From JAVBSX01 sp051660685 (lineage in GTDB: Bacteria; Planctomycetota; Planctomycetia; Pirellulales; Thermoguttaceae): a stretch of 30,843 bases of DNA. The notes under the pieces were generated by a model, which was not told where the DNA came from, ran no database searches, and saw nothing but the letters and a program-made list of their open reading frames with translations. Shown here in pieces: positions 22,682 through 30,843 of this stretch. Both the position numbers and the translations under genes were made by a program. Positions within the stretch are counted from its first letter, which is position 1. Each line of letters starts with the position of its first letter. Where the stretch lies: positions 1-30,843 of the forward strand of contig JBOFQB010000027.1 of assembly GCA_051660685.1 (NCBI GenBank), read 5' to 3'.

Positions 22682-25546
22682 TTATTTGGGTTGGATTGGC
22701 CAAAATCCCGTTGGGGGGATGAGTGAATCGAGGTCTTCGTACTTGGGAACTGGTCGGAAGTCGGGGTCCCCTCGATATTGCAGGTTCTTTTTACCGTAAT
22801 ACGTCCCGTAATACTGACCATTTGAATCAATCCAAGTTGTCAGGCGAATCCAATCCTCAATCGGGGCGTTCAAATGACAGGGACTGTTGGGGTCTTCAAG
22901 ACGTTCAATGAGTTGGTTCTTTGCCGATCCTAAGGTGTAGGGAGGAATGTAGTGATTATTGCCCGCTTTTGGGTGATTTTCTCCAATCAACGGAAACAGC
23001 TTGCGCCGCATAAGCTCCTCGTAGGACCGATTAAAATGGGTTGTCATTTCCCCGGTCAAAATCAAATTGCCGTTTTTCTCCGAAGAAACATCAGCGTTGT
23101 GACACGAAATGCAGTATTTGTCGAGAACCGGTTGAACGTCAACGGCGTAGTATAAAGGTCTTGCGCCCGAAATTTCTCCCGGTTGAGGACCCGGCATGAT
23201 CGGCTCTTTCTGTAGTGCAATCGGAAAATGGGTTGGACTTTGTGAGGTTTCCATGACACGTTCATGACAACCGACACAAGCGCGAACTTCGCCCGGTCGG
23301 TAATTGACAAACGTCCGTTCTCGTTGAATTTCACGGAAATTTTCGTCCAGAACCTGAAAAAATATATTTTTATCAGCCGGAATCAGAAAACTGGCACTCC
23401 CATCTTCTTGGACAGGGACAATGCCGATTTGGCGTTTGAGACCGAGATGTGTGTTGAGCGAAACAACGGAATGTTGCTGATCGACACAATCGGCTTGTGT
23501 TGTGTTTTCAACCGCCCAATGTCGTCTTGCACTCCAAGGACGTGGAACTTGTTCGTTGATTCGAATGTACTTGACCGTCCCCGGTTCAACCCCGTCCAGT
23601 CCTCGATACACGTCCGTCACAACGACATGAGCTAATCCTTCTTCGGCGAGTTTTGGATCGACTGCCGATTTCGCAATGTTGGGAACATGTCTTGAGAGAA
23701 TCGGTTGCGGACACCAACAAGAGGTATTCGGCTCGAAATGGAGCAGATTGCGATTCCCCTGATCGTCAATCAGGTAAACGGCATAAGCATTTGGCGTGTT
23801 CCACACTTGATCGGGATTGTGAGACACGAGAACAATGCTGGAAGAAAGCGGAAAAGGGTCCATAAACAGAGGACCCCGATTGGTGTTCCCCGCTCCGTCG
23901 TATTCGTTCGTCGTTTGAATCAATCCGTCCGGTTGAAACGGTTTCGTTGCCCCATTTGGTACATTGTCCCAACCCCATTGATGTCGAACATCAACTTCAG
24001 GTGTAATGTACGTCGTCGCTTCTCCCGTTCGTCGATCCCCTTTCAAATCAATTCGCAAGACAGTTCCAAGTCCGACCGGCATGTGAGGTGCTCCTAAACA
24101 GATAACGTAATCGTTAGAACCGGGAACCGCTTGACCGCAATGAAAAACAGGAGGAAAAGCGATGTTTGCGCCGTACACCTCTTCAGACCGGGTTCCGTCG
24201 GGTCGGACTGCCCAAAGACCTTTGTTGGAAACCGAACCGTTGTCAATGTATTCCCAACGAGTGTAGAGAATACGACCATCATTCATCACTGAAGGGGTTG
24301 ATTCACTGACCGAATTGTTGGAAAGTTTTTCGAGATTTTGCCCGTTTGCGTCCGCTCGATACAAAACCGAAGTCGTCAAAATATCAGGTCCGTCACACAA
24401 AATGCCGTATTCGCAACGAGTTGAGACGAAACAGATTCCCCCGTCCGGGAGATAACAGGGATGAAAGTCGTCTGTATGGTGCATGTAACGACCATGTTGA
24501 GGTTGCCTGTATCTCGCAATCCGTTCAGGTTCATCATTCGGGGGAAAGGTTAATTGTCGTAAACCCGTTCCGTCGATGTTGACTTCCCAAATGCGGAATC
24601 CCTCTCCTATTTTTTCCTTGTGATCGAAAATGATTCGGTTTGCGTCAAAGGACAATTGGGAACGTCCAATAATTCCGGGCATTTTGACGATTTCGACGAC
24701 AGTTCCGTCCGCGATGTTCAATCGGCAAAGAGAACTGCCAAAATAAACAGCCCCGTCAATAAAATCGGTGTAATAATGACTCGATTGAAATGTAGGGCGT
24801 TTGATAAAGACAATATCCTTGATTTCGGGAAATTGTTGTTGGAACAATGTTCGTGTTTGGGACATCTGTTCGCGGAATTGAGATCGCTGACGTTCTTCGT
24901 GAGCGAGTCGGGCCTGTTCAAAAACCGAATCATCGGGGAGATCGGAAGAGGTTGAGAGGACAAAACCGAGAACATGGGGGAGACAGTTTCGTGTTCTAAG
25001 ACGGACGGAGTGTTCGCCGGATTCGAGTTCAAACGGCCCGACTGTTTCCCAATCAAGATGTTGAGCAAAAAATCCCCCCGTATTCCGTTCCAACAGTTTT
25101 TTTGAGCGTTCAACCGTTTGACCGTCCAAAATCAGGGTAACGGGCCGATTTTCACCTGACGCAAACCGGAAATGAAGATAGTATTGCTGTCTGCTCGGAA
25201 CTGCATTGTTTGGAACTGCACTGTTTGGAATTGGAATGTTTGGAATTGGAATGTTGGAGACTGCACTGTTTGGAATCGCAAAATTCCATTGAACAAAACC
25301 GCTTGGTCCGTTCAGGACGGTCAGATCGGACCAAAGGGGATCGCGGGGAACGAGATTTTTTTGCGGGTCTTTGATTGAATCAGCATCAACGACGATCTGT
25401 TGCGCAGAATCCTCGGTTGAAACTAAACGATTTGATTCGGCATAACAAGCACCATTGTGACAAAGGGACACAATGGTACAAGTGCAAAACGTGAGTAGAA
25501 AAAACGGAGATACGAATCGGTCAATGCGAATAAACGATTGAGACAT
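22682..25546 (-). CDS. Secreted HZS-alpha-like diheme protein (second copy)
   Basis: A 954-residue exported protein with a signal peptide (FVSPFFLLTFCTCTIVSLC...ACYAES). After an N-terminal beta-rich region come PD40-type propeller blades (RIIFDHKEKIGEGFRIWEV, FHPCYLPDGGICFVSTRCE) and two CxxCH heme motifs, CVGCH (757-761) and CISCH (812-816). It shares domain order with the gene at 17207-20287 but is strongly diverged and lacks the discoidin-like tail. Residues about 90-117 are a tandem PN-x-x-x repeat encoded by a 15-base minisatellite. ATG 25546 follows GGAG. The electron partner is not encoded here; a periplasmic oxidoreductase role is inferred. Confidence 0.8.
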   Translation of the reverse strand: MSQSFIRIDRFVSPFFLLTFCTCTIVSLCHNGACYAESNRLVSTEDSAQQIVVDADSIKDPQKNLVPRDPLWSDLTVLNGPSGFVQWNFAIPNSAVSNIPIPNIPIPNSAVPNNAVPSRQQYYLHFRFASGENRPVTLILDGQTVERSKKLLERNTGGFFAQHLDWETVGPFELESGEHSVRLRTRNCLPHVLGFVLSTSSDLPDDSVFEQARLAHEERQRSQFREQMSQTRTLFQQQFPEIKDIVFIKRPTFQSSHYYTDFIDGAVYFGSSLCRLNIADGTVVEIVKMPGIIGRSQLSFDANRIIFDHKEKIGEGFRIWEVNIDGTGLRQLTFPPNDEPERIARYRQPQHGRYMHHTDDFHPCYLPDGGICFVSTRCEYGILCDGPDILTTSVLYRADANGQNLEKLSNNSVSESTPSVMNDGRILYTRWEYIDNGSVSNKGLWAVRPDGTRSEEVYGANIAFPPVFHCGQAVPGSNDYVICLGAPHMPVGLGTVLRIDLKGDRRTGEATTYITPEVDVRHQWGWDNVPNGATKPFQPDGLIQTTNEYDGAGNTNRGPLFMDPFPLSSSIVLVSHNPDQVWNTPNAYAVYLIDDQGNRNLLHFEPNTSCWCPQPILSRHVPNIAKSAVDPKLAEEGLAHVVVTDVYRGLDGVEPGTVKYIRINEQVPRPWSARRHWAVENTTQADCVDQQHSVVSLNTHLGLKRQIGIVPVQEDGSASFLIPADKNIFFQVLDENFREIQRERTFVNYRPGEVRACVGCHERVMETSQSPTHFPIALQKEPIMPGPQPGEISGARPLYYAVDVQPVLDKYCISCHNADVSSEKNGNLILTGEMTTHFNRSYEELMRRKLFPLIGENHPKAGNNHYIPPYTLGSAKNQLIERLEDPNSPCHLNAPIEDWIRLTTWIDSNGQYYGTYYGKKNLQYRGDPDFRPVPKYEDLDSLIPPTGFWPIQPK
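25201..25275 (-). repeat. 15-base in-frame minisatellite within the second HZS-alpha-like gene
   Basis: Five consecutive 15-base units of the form CTGCACTGTTTGGAA or TTGGAATGTTTGGAA encode pentapeptides such as PNSAV, PNIPI and PNNAV. The length is a multiple of three, so unit gain or loss would keep the frame. Confidence 0.85.
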
Positions 25547-25596
25547 GCAGGAACTCCAAAAAAAACGGTTTTGAGGGCATTTTGAGGGCGAATTTC

Positions 25597-25604
25597 AGTA
25601 TAAC
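25597..25604. promoter_or_regulatory. Shared divergent -10 region
   Basis: AGTATAAC reads TATACT on the minus strand, toward the HZS-alpha-like gene, and TATAAC on the plus strand, toward the RNA-like region. Neither direction has a strong -35 hexamer, so activity is uncertain. Confidence 0.35.
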
Positions 25605-25610
25605 GCAATC

Positions 25611-25755
25611 GATACTGGCAGAAAAGGTAGGCGAGAAATGTTGGGAGGTGAACGACAGAAGTTCAGCGCGGTCAGGGACGGAGCAGCAAGAGGACAACAC
25701 ATGCTAAAGGCGCAAAGCGGAAACAGGTGACCTGCAGGAGACGAAACCTGTTGGA
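25611..25755 (+). ncRNA. Possible structured RNA, SRP (4.5S)-like
   Basis: This purine-rich stretch looks like RNA rather than coding sequence. TGAAC (25649-25653) pairs with GTTCA (25661-25665), TGTTG (25639-25643) with CAACA (25695-25699), and AACAGG (25722-25727) with CCTGTT (25747-25752). GGTCAGGGACGGAGCAGCA (25670-25688) resembles the conserved SRP RNA core, GGTCAGG facing AGCAGC. However, the GGAA tetraloop and its short stem are missing, so it may be a divergent or damaged copy, or another RNA. The ends are guesses and no terminator is clear. Confidence 0.4.
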
Positions 25756-25832
25756 AACCCAAAAAGATTGGCGTGTCATCTCTTACACAAGGTCCAAGAA
25801 GAAACGCTGAAAGCGAACACAAGGAGCAGGAA

Positions 25833-26039
25833 ATGGGCGCACTTGGACTCGACCATTATGCCGCAAGTTCTGAAAACAAAGGCGCTTATGGCTTTTGCCC
25901 ATACTGCGAGTTACCAAAAGGGTTACCAATGCCCCCTGAATTGACCGAATTAGCCGATTCTTGGCCCTCCCTGACGAACAGTCAGAAAGAGGTTATTCTC
26001 ACCATTGCAAATGCCAACCGGCAACCCGTCTATTCCTGA
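25833..26039 (+). CDS. Small CxxC protein of unknown function
   Basis: A 68-residue protein starting MGALGLDHYAASSENKGA, with FCPYC in the middle and a C-terminal ELADSWPSLTNSQKEVILTI segment. The latter resembles the short W-x-x-L-x(4-6)-I-L helix motif found in many small planctomycete and cyanobacterial proteins. ATG 25833 has AAGGAG six bases upstream; an in-frame ATG at 25773 would run into the RNA-like region. It lies 125 bases before the restriction-modification gene and is co-directional, so a role as its regulator is possible but unsupported by any recognised DNA-binding motif. Confidence 0.6.
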   Translation: MGALGLDHYAASSENKGAYGFCPYCELPKGLPMPPELTELADSWPSLTNSQKEVILTIANANRQPVYS

Positions 26040-26164
26040 GCATTTTGCAGCCCAATTGTTCAACTCGAATCGTAGAGGACTGTCTGGTATTGACGACGCT
26101 GGACAGCTATAATGTCGCTTTTGGTCGGTGAACCCCCCTATTTTCGTTTGCATCAAGACTTCCC

Positions 26165-28957
26165 ATGCCGCTCAGTTGGTCTGAAATCAAATCCCGTGCC
26201 CTTACCTTTGCCCAAAATTGGCAAGATGCCAAGTACGAACGTGGTGAATCGCAGACATTTTGGAATGAATTCTTTGCCGTGTTCGGCATCCAACGGCGGA
26301 CGGTTGCCGCTTTTGAGGAAAAAGTTAAACGTCTGACCAACCATGTCGGCTTTATCGACCTCTTTTGGCCGGGAAAATTACTTGCCGAACATAAATCTCG
26401 GGGTCAAGACCTCGGAAAAGCGACCTCCCAAGCGTTTGAGTACGTCCGCAACCTTGTCGATACCGGGCGTGAAGCGGAAACGCCCCGCTATATTATCGTC
26501 TCGGATTTCGCCAAAATCGTCCTTTACGACCTCGAACCGGACGAAGGTGATGCCGAAAAACTAGAATTTCCGCTTGCCGATTTGCATAAACACATTCACG
26601 CTTTTGGGTTTATTTCGGGTTATCAAGTTCACAAACCGAAACCGGAAGACCCGGCGAACATCATCGCGTCAGAACTTATGGGTCAGGTTCACGACACGTT
26701 ATTTGCAAGCGGTTATTCTGGTCACTCCCTCGAACGATTTTTGGTCCGAACGCTTTTCTGCCTTTTTGCCGAAGATACGGGAATTTTTGAGCCGGATGCG
26801 TTCACGGCATTTATCGAGCAGAATACAAAAGAGAATGGAAGCGACCTCGGTCCCATGCTGAGTGCTTTTTTTGACGTTCTCGATAAGCCGATTGAAAAAC
26901 GGCAAAAGAATCTTGACGAATCGCTTGCCGCCTTGCAATATGTTGACGGGGGGTTGTTTGAAGAAACCTTGCGACCGCCAACTTGTAATCGTGACATTCG
27001 CGATTCGCTTCTTGCGGCGACGCGATTTGATTGGAGCCGGATTTCGCCTGCTATATTCGGTTCGTTATTCCAATCGGTCATGGACCCGAATGCACGCCGA
27101 GCATGTGGGGCACATTACACGACAGAAGATAACATTTTGAAGGTTATTCGTCCGCTTTTCCTCGACGAATTACGGGCTGAATTTGAAAAAATCAAGGGCG
27201 GAAAGTCGGCTGCGAATCGGGTGAAACTGCAACAGTTTCACGCCAAACTGGGGCGGTTGACGTTTTTCGACCCGGCATGTGGTTGCGGCAATTTTCTGGT
27301 TCTCGCGTATCGTGAATTGCGGCGTTTGGAAATGGACGTTTTTGAATCGCTTCACAAATCTGGGCAAAAACTGTTTGACGCAACGTTTTTTTCACAGGTT
27401 GATGTTGACCAATTTTACGGCATAGAAATTGTCGAATTCCCGGTCCGAATTGCTGAAACGGCACTTTGGCTTATGGATCACCAAATGAACCTTGAAGCGT
27501 CCGTCCGGTTTGGCAATTATTTTGTCCGATTGCCGCTTCAAAAAAGTGCGAAAATTGTGCATGGAAATGCGCTTCGTATGGACTGGACCGAGGTGTTGCC
27601 GAAAGAAAAATGCTCGTACATTCTCGGCAATCCGCCGTTTGTCGGGGGAAAGTACCAAAATTCGGAACAGAAGGAAGATTTGCAATTCGTGTTCGGCAAG
27701 ATACCAAGTTCCGGTCTTCTCGATTATGTCTCTTGTTGGTATTTCAAAGCGGCTGAGTATATTCAAGGAACAAGTATTCCAGTTGGTTTTGTTGCAACAA
27801 ATTCAATCACACAAGGCGAACAGGCTGGTATCTTGTGGTCAATACTGTTTGCCAAAGGAATAAAGATCAATTTTGCTTACTCACCATTTGTCTGGACGAG
27901 CGAGGCGAGGGGCAAAGCTCATGTCCATTGTGTTATTGTCGGATTTGGATTGGATGATGTGGACGCAAAAAGGATTTACGATCAGGAAAAAGATAGAATT
28001 TCAGTCCATACAGTGTCGCAGATTAACCGGTATCTTGTCGATGCCGGTGATGTTGCAATTGTCAACCGGTCTATGCCGTTATGTAACGTGCCGGAAATCC
28101 GGTTTGGGAATCAACCGATTGACGGGGGCTATTTTCTTTTTAGCGCAGAAGAAAAGAAATCCTTTCTGCAAGATTGCCCGGATGCCAAGCGTTATTTGAA
28201 ACGATATATCGGTTCGGAGGAATTTATCAACGGAACCGAGCGGTGGTGTCTTTGGCTGAAGGGAGTTGATCCTGCGACCATCCGCTCGATTGAGGCAATT
28301 AAAGAACGAGTGGAGGCGGTCAAACGATTTCGTTTGGCAAGTTCACGTCTGGCAACACGGGAACTCGCCGACCGGGCATCGGAGTTTGCCTTTGTCAGTC
28401 ACCCTGATACTCGCTATCTATTGATTCCGTCAACGTCATCGGAAACGAGGGCGTATATTCCGATGGGGTTTATGACACCCTCTGTCATTGCGAGCAATGC
28501 CTGTCTGATTGTCCCGAATGCGAAATTATACCATTTTGGGGTGTTGACATCGGCGATACACATGGATTGGATGCGGCGGGTTTGCGGACGGCTCGAATCA
28601 CGGTATCGTTATTCGGCAAAAATTGTTTACAACAACTTCATTTGGCCCGAACATGTAACCGAGGAACAGCAGAAACGGATTGCCGAAAAGGCTCAAGCGG
28701 TATTGGACGCAAGAGCCTTGTACCCTGATAATACGCTTGCCGATCTGTACGCAAGAGGTTACATGCCGAAAGAGTTACTTCGGGCACACCATGAACTTGA
28801 TCGGGCCGTTGATCGGGCGTATCGAAAAGAACCGTTTACGAGTGACGAAGACCGATTGGCGTTTCTCTTTGGGCTGTATGAGAAATTGACGACAAAGCCC
28901 GAACCGTTATTGCCGACGGAAAAAACAGCCAAAAAAACCACAAAGCGGCAAGGGTAA
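26165..28957 (+). CDS. Single-chain Type IIL/IIG restriction-modification enzyme (MmeI-like)
   Basis: A 930-residue enzyme joining nuclease, N6-adenine methyltransferase and target recognition. The N-terminal nuclease site is D65 with E75-x-K77 (GFIDLFWPGKLLAEHKSRG). A helical linker leads to GAHYTTEDNI (motif X, about 315-324), SAM loop FFDPACGCGNFLVL (motif I, about 367-380) and catalytic NPPF (489-492). The C-terminal third would read the target. Length fits MmeI-type enzymes (about 900-950). All catalytic residues are present, so it is probably active; one protein cuts and protects, hence no separate methylase is needed. Recognition sequence unknown. ATG 26165 has no clear ribosome site. 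Confidence 0.9.
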   Translation: MPLSWSEIKSRALTFAQNWQDAKYERGESQTFWNEFFAVFGIQRRTVAAFEEKVKRLTNHVGFIDLFWPGKLLAEHKSRGQDLGKATSQAFEYVRNLVDTGREAETPRYIIVSDFAKIVLYDLEPDEGDAEKLEFPLADLHKHIHAFGFISGYQVHKPKPEDPANIIASELMGQVHDTLFASGYSGHSLERFLVRTLFCLFAEDTGIFEPDAFTAFIEQNTKENGSDLGPMLSAFFDVLDKPIEKRQKNLDESLAALQYVDGGLFEETLRPPTCNRDIRDSLLAATRFDWSRISPAIFGSLFQSVMDPNARRACGAHYTTEDNILKVIRPLFLDELRAEFEKIKGGKSAANRVKLQQFHAKLGRLTFFDPACGCGNFLVLAYRELRRLEMDVFESLHKSGQKLFDATFFSQVDVDQFYGIEIVEFPVRIAETALWLMDHQMNLEASVRFGNYFVRLPLQKSAKIVHGNALRMDWTEVLPKEKCSYILGNPPFVGGKYQNSEQKEDLQFVFGKIPSSGLLDYVSCWYFKAAEYIQGTSIPVGFVATNSITQGEQAGILWSILFAKGIKINFAYSPFVWTSEARGKAHVHCVIVGFGLDDVDAKRIYDQEKDRISVHTVSQINRYLVDAGDVAIVNRSMPLCNVPEIRFGNQPIDGGYFLFSAEEKKSFLQDCPDAKRYLKRYIGSEEFINGTERWCLWLKGVDPATIRSIEAIKERVEAVKRFRLASSRLATRELADRASEFAFVSHPDTRYLLIPSTSSETRAYIPMGFMTPSVIASNACLIVPNAKLYHFGVLTSAIHMDWMRRVCGRLESRYRYSAKIVYNNFIWPEHVTEEQQKRIAEKAQAVLDARALYPDNTLADLYARGYMPKELLRAHHELDRAVDRAYRKEPFTSDEDRLAFLFGLYEKLTTKPEPLLPTEKTAKKTTKRQG

Positions 28958-29058
28958 AACAAATCGCCATCAAACCCTAATGGGCAGCCCAAATCTTTCT
29001 TTTTTCCATAAGTAACCCGCCCGAATCGGCGGTATTGGGGCAATACACCTCCAGAAAA

Positions 29059-29096
29059 GCCCCCTACTTTCCAAGACGACGCAGCAGGGGCGATTT
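29059..29096 (+). terminator. Possible terminator after the restriction-modification gene
   Basis: GCCCC and GGGGC pair across a roughly 20-base loop, preceded by AAAA and followed by GATTTT. The stem is short and lies about 100 bases after the stop codon. Confidence 0.3.
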
Positions 29097-29559
29097 TGCT
29101 GGTCGTTTGAACGGTATCTTGACATGAATACCAGAATCGGCAATCGGCGTTTATACGCGATGCTAGGGGCTTAGGATTAAAAAAGCCGATTCTCTCCTAA
29201 AATAGAACGGCATTTTCTCCGGATTCACGATAAAATGTCATTTATTTTAGATGGTTTTATTTAATCGGCATAATCTGCCTGACCTGCCAGAGAGAGGGCG
29301 AATCTTACTGACCACAGTTTTTTTCATAATCCTCAAAGTCGAGTCTTACATCAGATGCAATCGCCTTGACGGACCGCAAAAAAAAATTGGTCCGCACTTC
29401 ATAAGAGTTGACATGATTTTGTCCCCGTTCTGTTTGACCTGCTACGCTTCAAAATGAATAAAAAAATCTTATCTGCTCTCTGGGACAAATCTGTTACTGG
29501 CCAATATTTCTAGGGAAAGCGGCTAGTTTTGTCTACAAAAAAACGCTTCCAAACAGGAC

Positions 29560-29586
29560 AACGTATCTAGGAGGTACGTTCTTTTT
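29560..29586 (+). terminator. Small hairpin with T-run ahead of the element promoter
   Basis: AACGTA and TACGTT pair around TCTAGGAGG and are followed by CTTTTT. The AGGAGG in the loop is a Shine-Dalgarno-like sequence. It would insulate the excisionase-like gene from upstream transcription. Confidence 0.45.
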
Positions 29587-29609
29587 AATTATTGTGGTAA
29601 AAAATCGGC

Positions 29610-29637
29610 TTGACACAAAAAATATAAACGATACATT
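29610..29637 (+). promoter_or_regulatory. Promoter for the excisionase-like gene
   Basis: TTGACA (29610-29615) and TACATT (29632-29637) are 16 bases apart in an A/T-rich stretch. The start would be about 58 bases ahead of ATG 29702. Confidence 0.5.
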
Positions 29638-29701
29638 CTATGTTGTTGTTGAATTAAATTACATCATTTTTTGTTGCAACCGCAACAGAAAGGAAAATAG
29701 T

Positions 29702-29890
29702 ATGTCAGATAAGATTTTGACAGTTGAAGAAGCAGCAGAGATGTTGCGTTGCAGTCAGGGAACCATCCGCAATCTGATTAAGGCGAAAAAACTTCCGGCA
29801 ATCCGGTTTGGGACCTCAGAGCGCGGAACGGTCCGAATTGAAGCGGCCCAATTGGAGGGTTTTGTCGAAAAGATGCGAACCGACTCTTAA
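29702..29890 (+). CDS. Excisionase-family helix-turn-helix DNA-binding protein
   Basis: A 62-residue MerR-like winged HTH protein. LTVEEAAEMLRCSQGTIRNL forms the helix-turn-helix and LPAIRFGTSERGTVRIE the wing, the standard layout of excisionase (HTH_17) domains. Such proteins direct excision or control early genes of integrated elements. ATG 29702 is preceded by AAAGGAAAA; the frame extends further upstream without a better start. It lies 102 bases before the Prim-Pol gene in the same direction. Confidence 0.82.
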   Translation: MSDKILTVEEAAEMLRCSQGTIRNLIKAKKLPAIRFGTSERGTVRIEAAQLEGFVEKMRTDS

Positions 29891-29992
29891 AGACTGTTTT
29901 GGGTGTCGGGGACCGGGTTGTTGCGAGCAGCCCGACCCTGACATTATCCCGTTTTTGTCCCACTCCTTTGATAGAAAGGACCCTCCCATTAT

Positions 29993-30843
29993 ATGAGCAA
30001 ACCAAAAGAAGAACAAGTCGGGGCACTCGACCTTGTTCTGCACCATGCAAATCTCGGTTATTCCGTTTTTCCCCTGATACCCAATAGCAAAAACCCGGCA
30101 ATATCCGGTTGGAAAGAAGCAGCAACAACAGATGAACAGACGATCCGCGATTGGTTCAACCGATTTCCGGGTTGCAACTGGGGACTTCATTGCAAGGACA
30201 TGATTGTTCTTGACGTTGACAAGATTGAGCAATACGGGAACCCATTTTTCAATCGGCTTGATTTTGACGGATTCCCGCAGCAGGTTACTCCGGGTGTTGG
30301 AAAACTCAAAGACGAAAACGGTAGTGCAATCGGCGATTCCCCCGGCTTGCATTACTTCTTCAAACGGCCAAACGGTAAGGAGTGGGGCAACACTGCCGGG
30401 AAGTACGCTACAAACGTCGATGTGAAAACTGACAGAGGTTACATCGTCATTGCTCCCTCGACAATTGACGGGAAGGAATACCAGTTTATTCTTGACCTTC
30501 CTCCGTTCGATGATTTGCCCAACCTTCCCGATGATGTTGTGAAGCGTCTGGATGAGATCAACGCGAAACCGGAACAGAAAGCCGATTCAGTCACAAGCAA
30601 TGAGACGGCCCAAAAGGGGAAAGCCGATTCGTCGTTTGCAAGCAGTACACCAACCAACTGGGCAGCCCCCGATGTACGGTTGCGGGCGATTGCCTATCTT
30701 GCAAACTGTCCGTCTGCCGTTTCCGGGCAAGGGGGACACGACAAAACCCTTTGGGCAGCAACCTGTCTGGTCTGGGGTTTTGCATTGGACGACGAATCGG
30801 CATTTAACATTCTCTCGAACGAGTACAATCCCCGGTGTGAACC
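29993..30843 (+). CDS. Prim-Pol bifunctional DNA primase/polymerase, partial (3' end outside window)
   Basis: At least 283 residues are visible and the frame is open at the right edge. The N-terminal Prim-Pol domain shows SVFPLIPNSKNPAISGW, WGLHCKDMIVLDVD with acidic metal ligands D74 and D76, GLHYFFKRP with the catalytic histidine, and VDVKTDRGYIVIAPS. After residue about 190 comes a polar linker, then a helical domain (RLRAIAYLANC). These enzymes start replication of plasmids, phages and integrative elements, often joined to a helicase that may lie beyond the window. ATG 29993 follows AAAGGA. Together with the excisionase-like gene this marks a mobile element. Confidence 0.85.
   Translation, partial: MSKPKEEQVGALDLVLHHANLGYSVFPLIPNSKNPAISGWKEAATTDEQTIRDWFNRFPGCNWGLHCKDMIVLDVDKIEQYGNPFFNRLDFDGFPQQVTPGVGKLKDENGSAIGDSPGLHYFFKRPNGKEWGNTAGKYATNVDVKTDRGYIVIAPSTIDGKEYQFILDLPPFDDLPNLPDDVVKRLDEINAKPEQKADSVTSNETAQKGKADSSFASSTPTNWAAPDVRLRAIAYLANCPSAVSGQGGHDKTLWAATCLVWGFALDDESAFNILSNEYNPRCE

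Larger units (their letters stand above)
28958..29701. other. 744-base gap between the restriction gene and the integrated element
   Basis: No convincing gene. It holds a possible terminator (29059-29096), the inverted repeat CGGACC/GGTCCG around an A-rich loop (29370-29394), an imperfect GGAAAGCG/CGCTTCC pair (29515-29550), and the hairpin and promoter described separately. A 68-codon frame at 29251 lacks a ribosome site and protein-like features. The element boundary probably lies in this gap, but I found no matching attachment repeat. Confidence 0.45.

Noticed and set aside
17207..25546. Anammox metabolism
   Set aside because: Only alpha-like proteins are present, with no other hydrazine synthase subunit or hydrazine dehydrogenase; the family is common in non-anammox planctomycetes.
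29251..29457. 68-codon reading frame in the gap before the mobile element
   Set aside because: No ribosome site, no recognisable protein features, and it spans the A-rich inverted repeat.
1..30843. CRISPR array
   Set aside because: None of the repeats show regular spacing with unique spacers; they are foldback or tandem types.

Overview
The window looks like a chromosomal segment of an anaerobic, fermentative planctomycete (PVC group). The evidence is a small basic protein of a type I associate with planctomycetes in front of rsmD, two large secreted diheme proteins of the hydrazine-synthase-alpha-like family, a secreted Gfo/Idh/MocA lipoprotein, short conserved proteins with planctomycete-type motifs, and weak or absent Shine-Dalgarno sites before many starts. 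The metabolic genes (NADH-linked [FeFe] hydrogenase, AdhE) point to fermentation with H2 and ethanol as electron sinks. All family calls come from reading motifs, not from a database search.

Layout. 1-1906: Rpn-type nuclease (3' end outside the window) and a small gene translationally overlapped with rsmD, all on the minus strand and each with a recognisable sigma70-type promoter. 2191-4680: larE, then a secreted GH99-like/WbsX protein gene flanked by two near-identical direct copies of a 208-229 bp foldback repeat whose left arm also forms an intrinsic terminator. 4704-16231: one long co-directional minus-strand block, in transcription order adhE, a [2Fe-2S] thioredoxin-like ferredoxin, a sensory group C [FeFe]-hydrogenase (HydS-like) with a PAS domain, a SpoIIE/PP2C phosphatase, and hydC-hydB-hydA. 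16394-17031: a small conserved gene with its own promoter, leader and terminator. 17207-25546: two HZS-alpha-like cytochromes, a MocA lipoprotein, a decayed PIN toxin with its small partner gene, and tRNA-Leu(GAG). 25597-28957: a possible SRP-like RNA, a small protein gene and a single-chain Type IIL/IIG restriction-modification enzyme. 29560-30843: an excisionase-like HTH gene and the start of a Prim-Pol primase, i.e. the replication edge of an integrated element.

How it fits together. HydABC would make H2 from NADH and reduced ferredoxin, and AdhE would consume NADH and acetyl-CoA to make ethanol. The HydS-like protein has an intact H-cluster ligand set, but the proton-transfer cysteine is alanine. 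That matches sensory enzymes, and its neighbour is a Ser/Thr phosphatase. The block therefore reads as a hydrogen-sensing and signalling module beside the fermentative enzymes it may control (inference).

The intergenic spaces are rich in repeats: a GTTTAGCC foldback family, G/C-rich telomere-like tracts that abut or supply the stop codons of three genes, a mosaic of small palindromes between hydB and hydA, and two further long inverted repeats. No CRISPR array, rRNA operon or transposase gene was seen.
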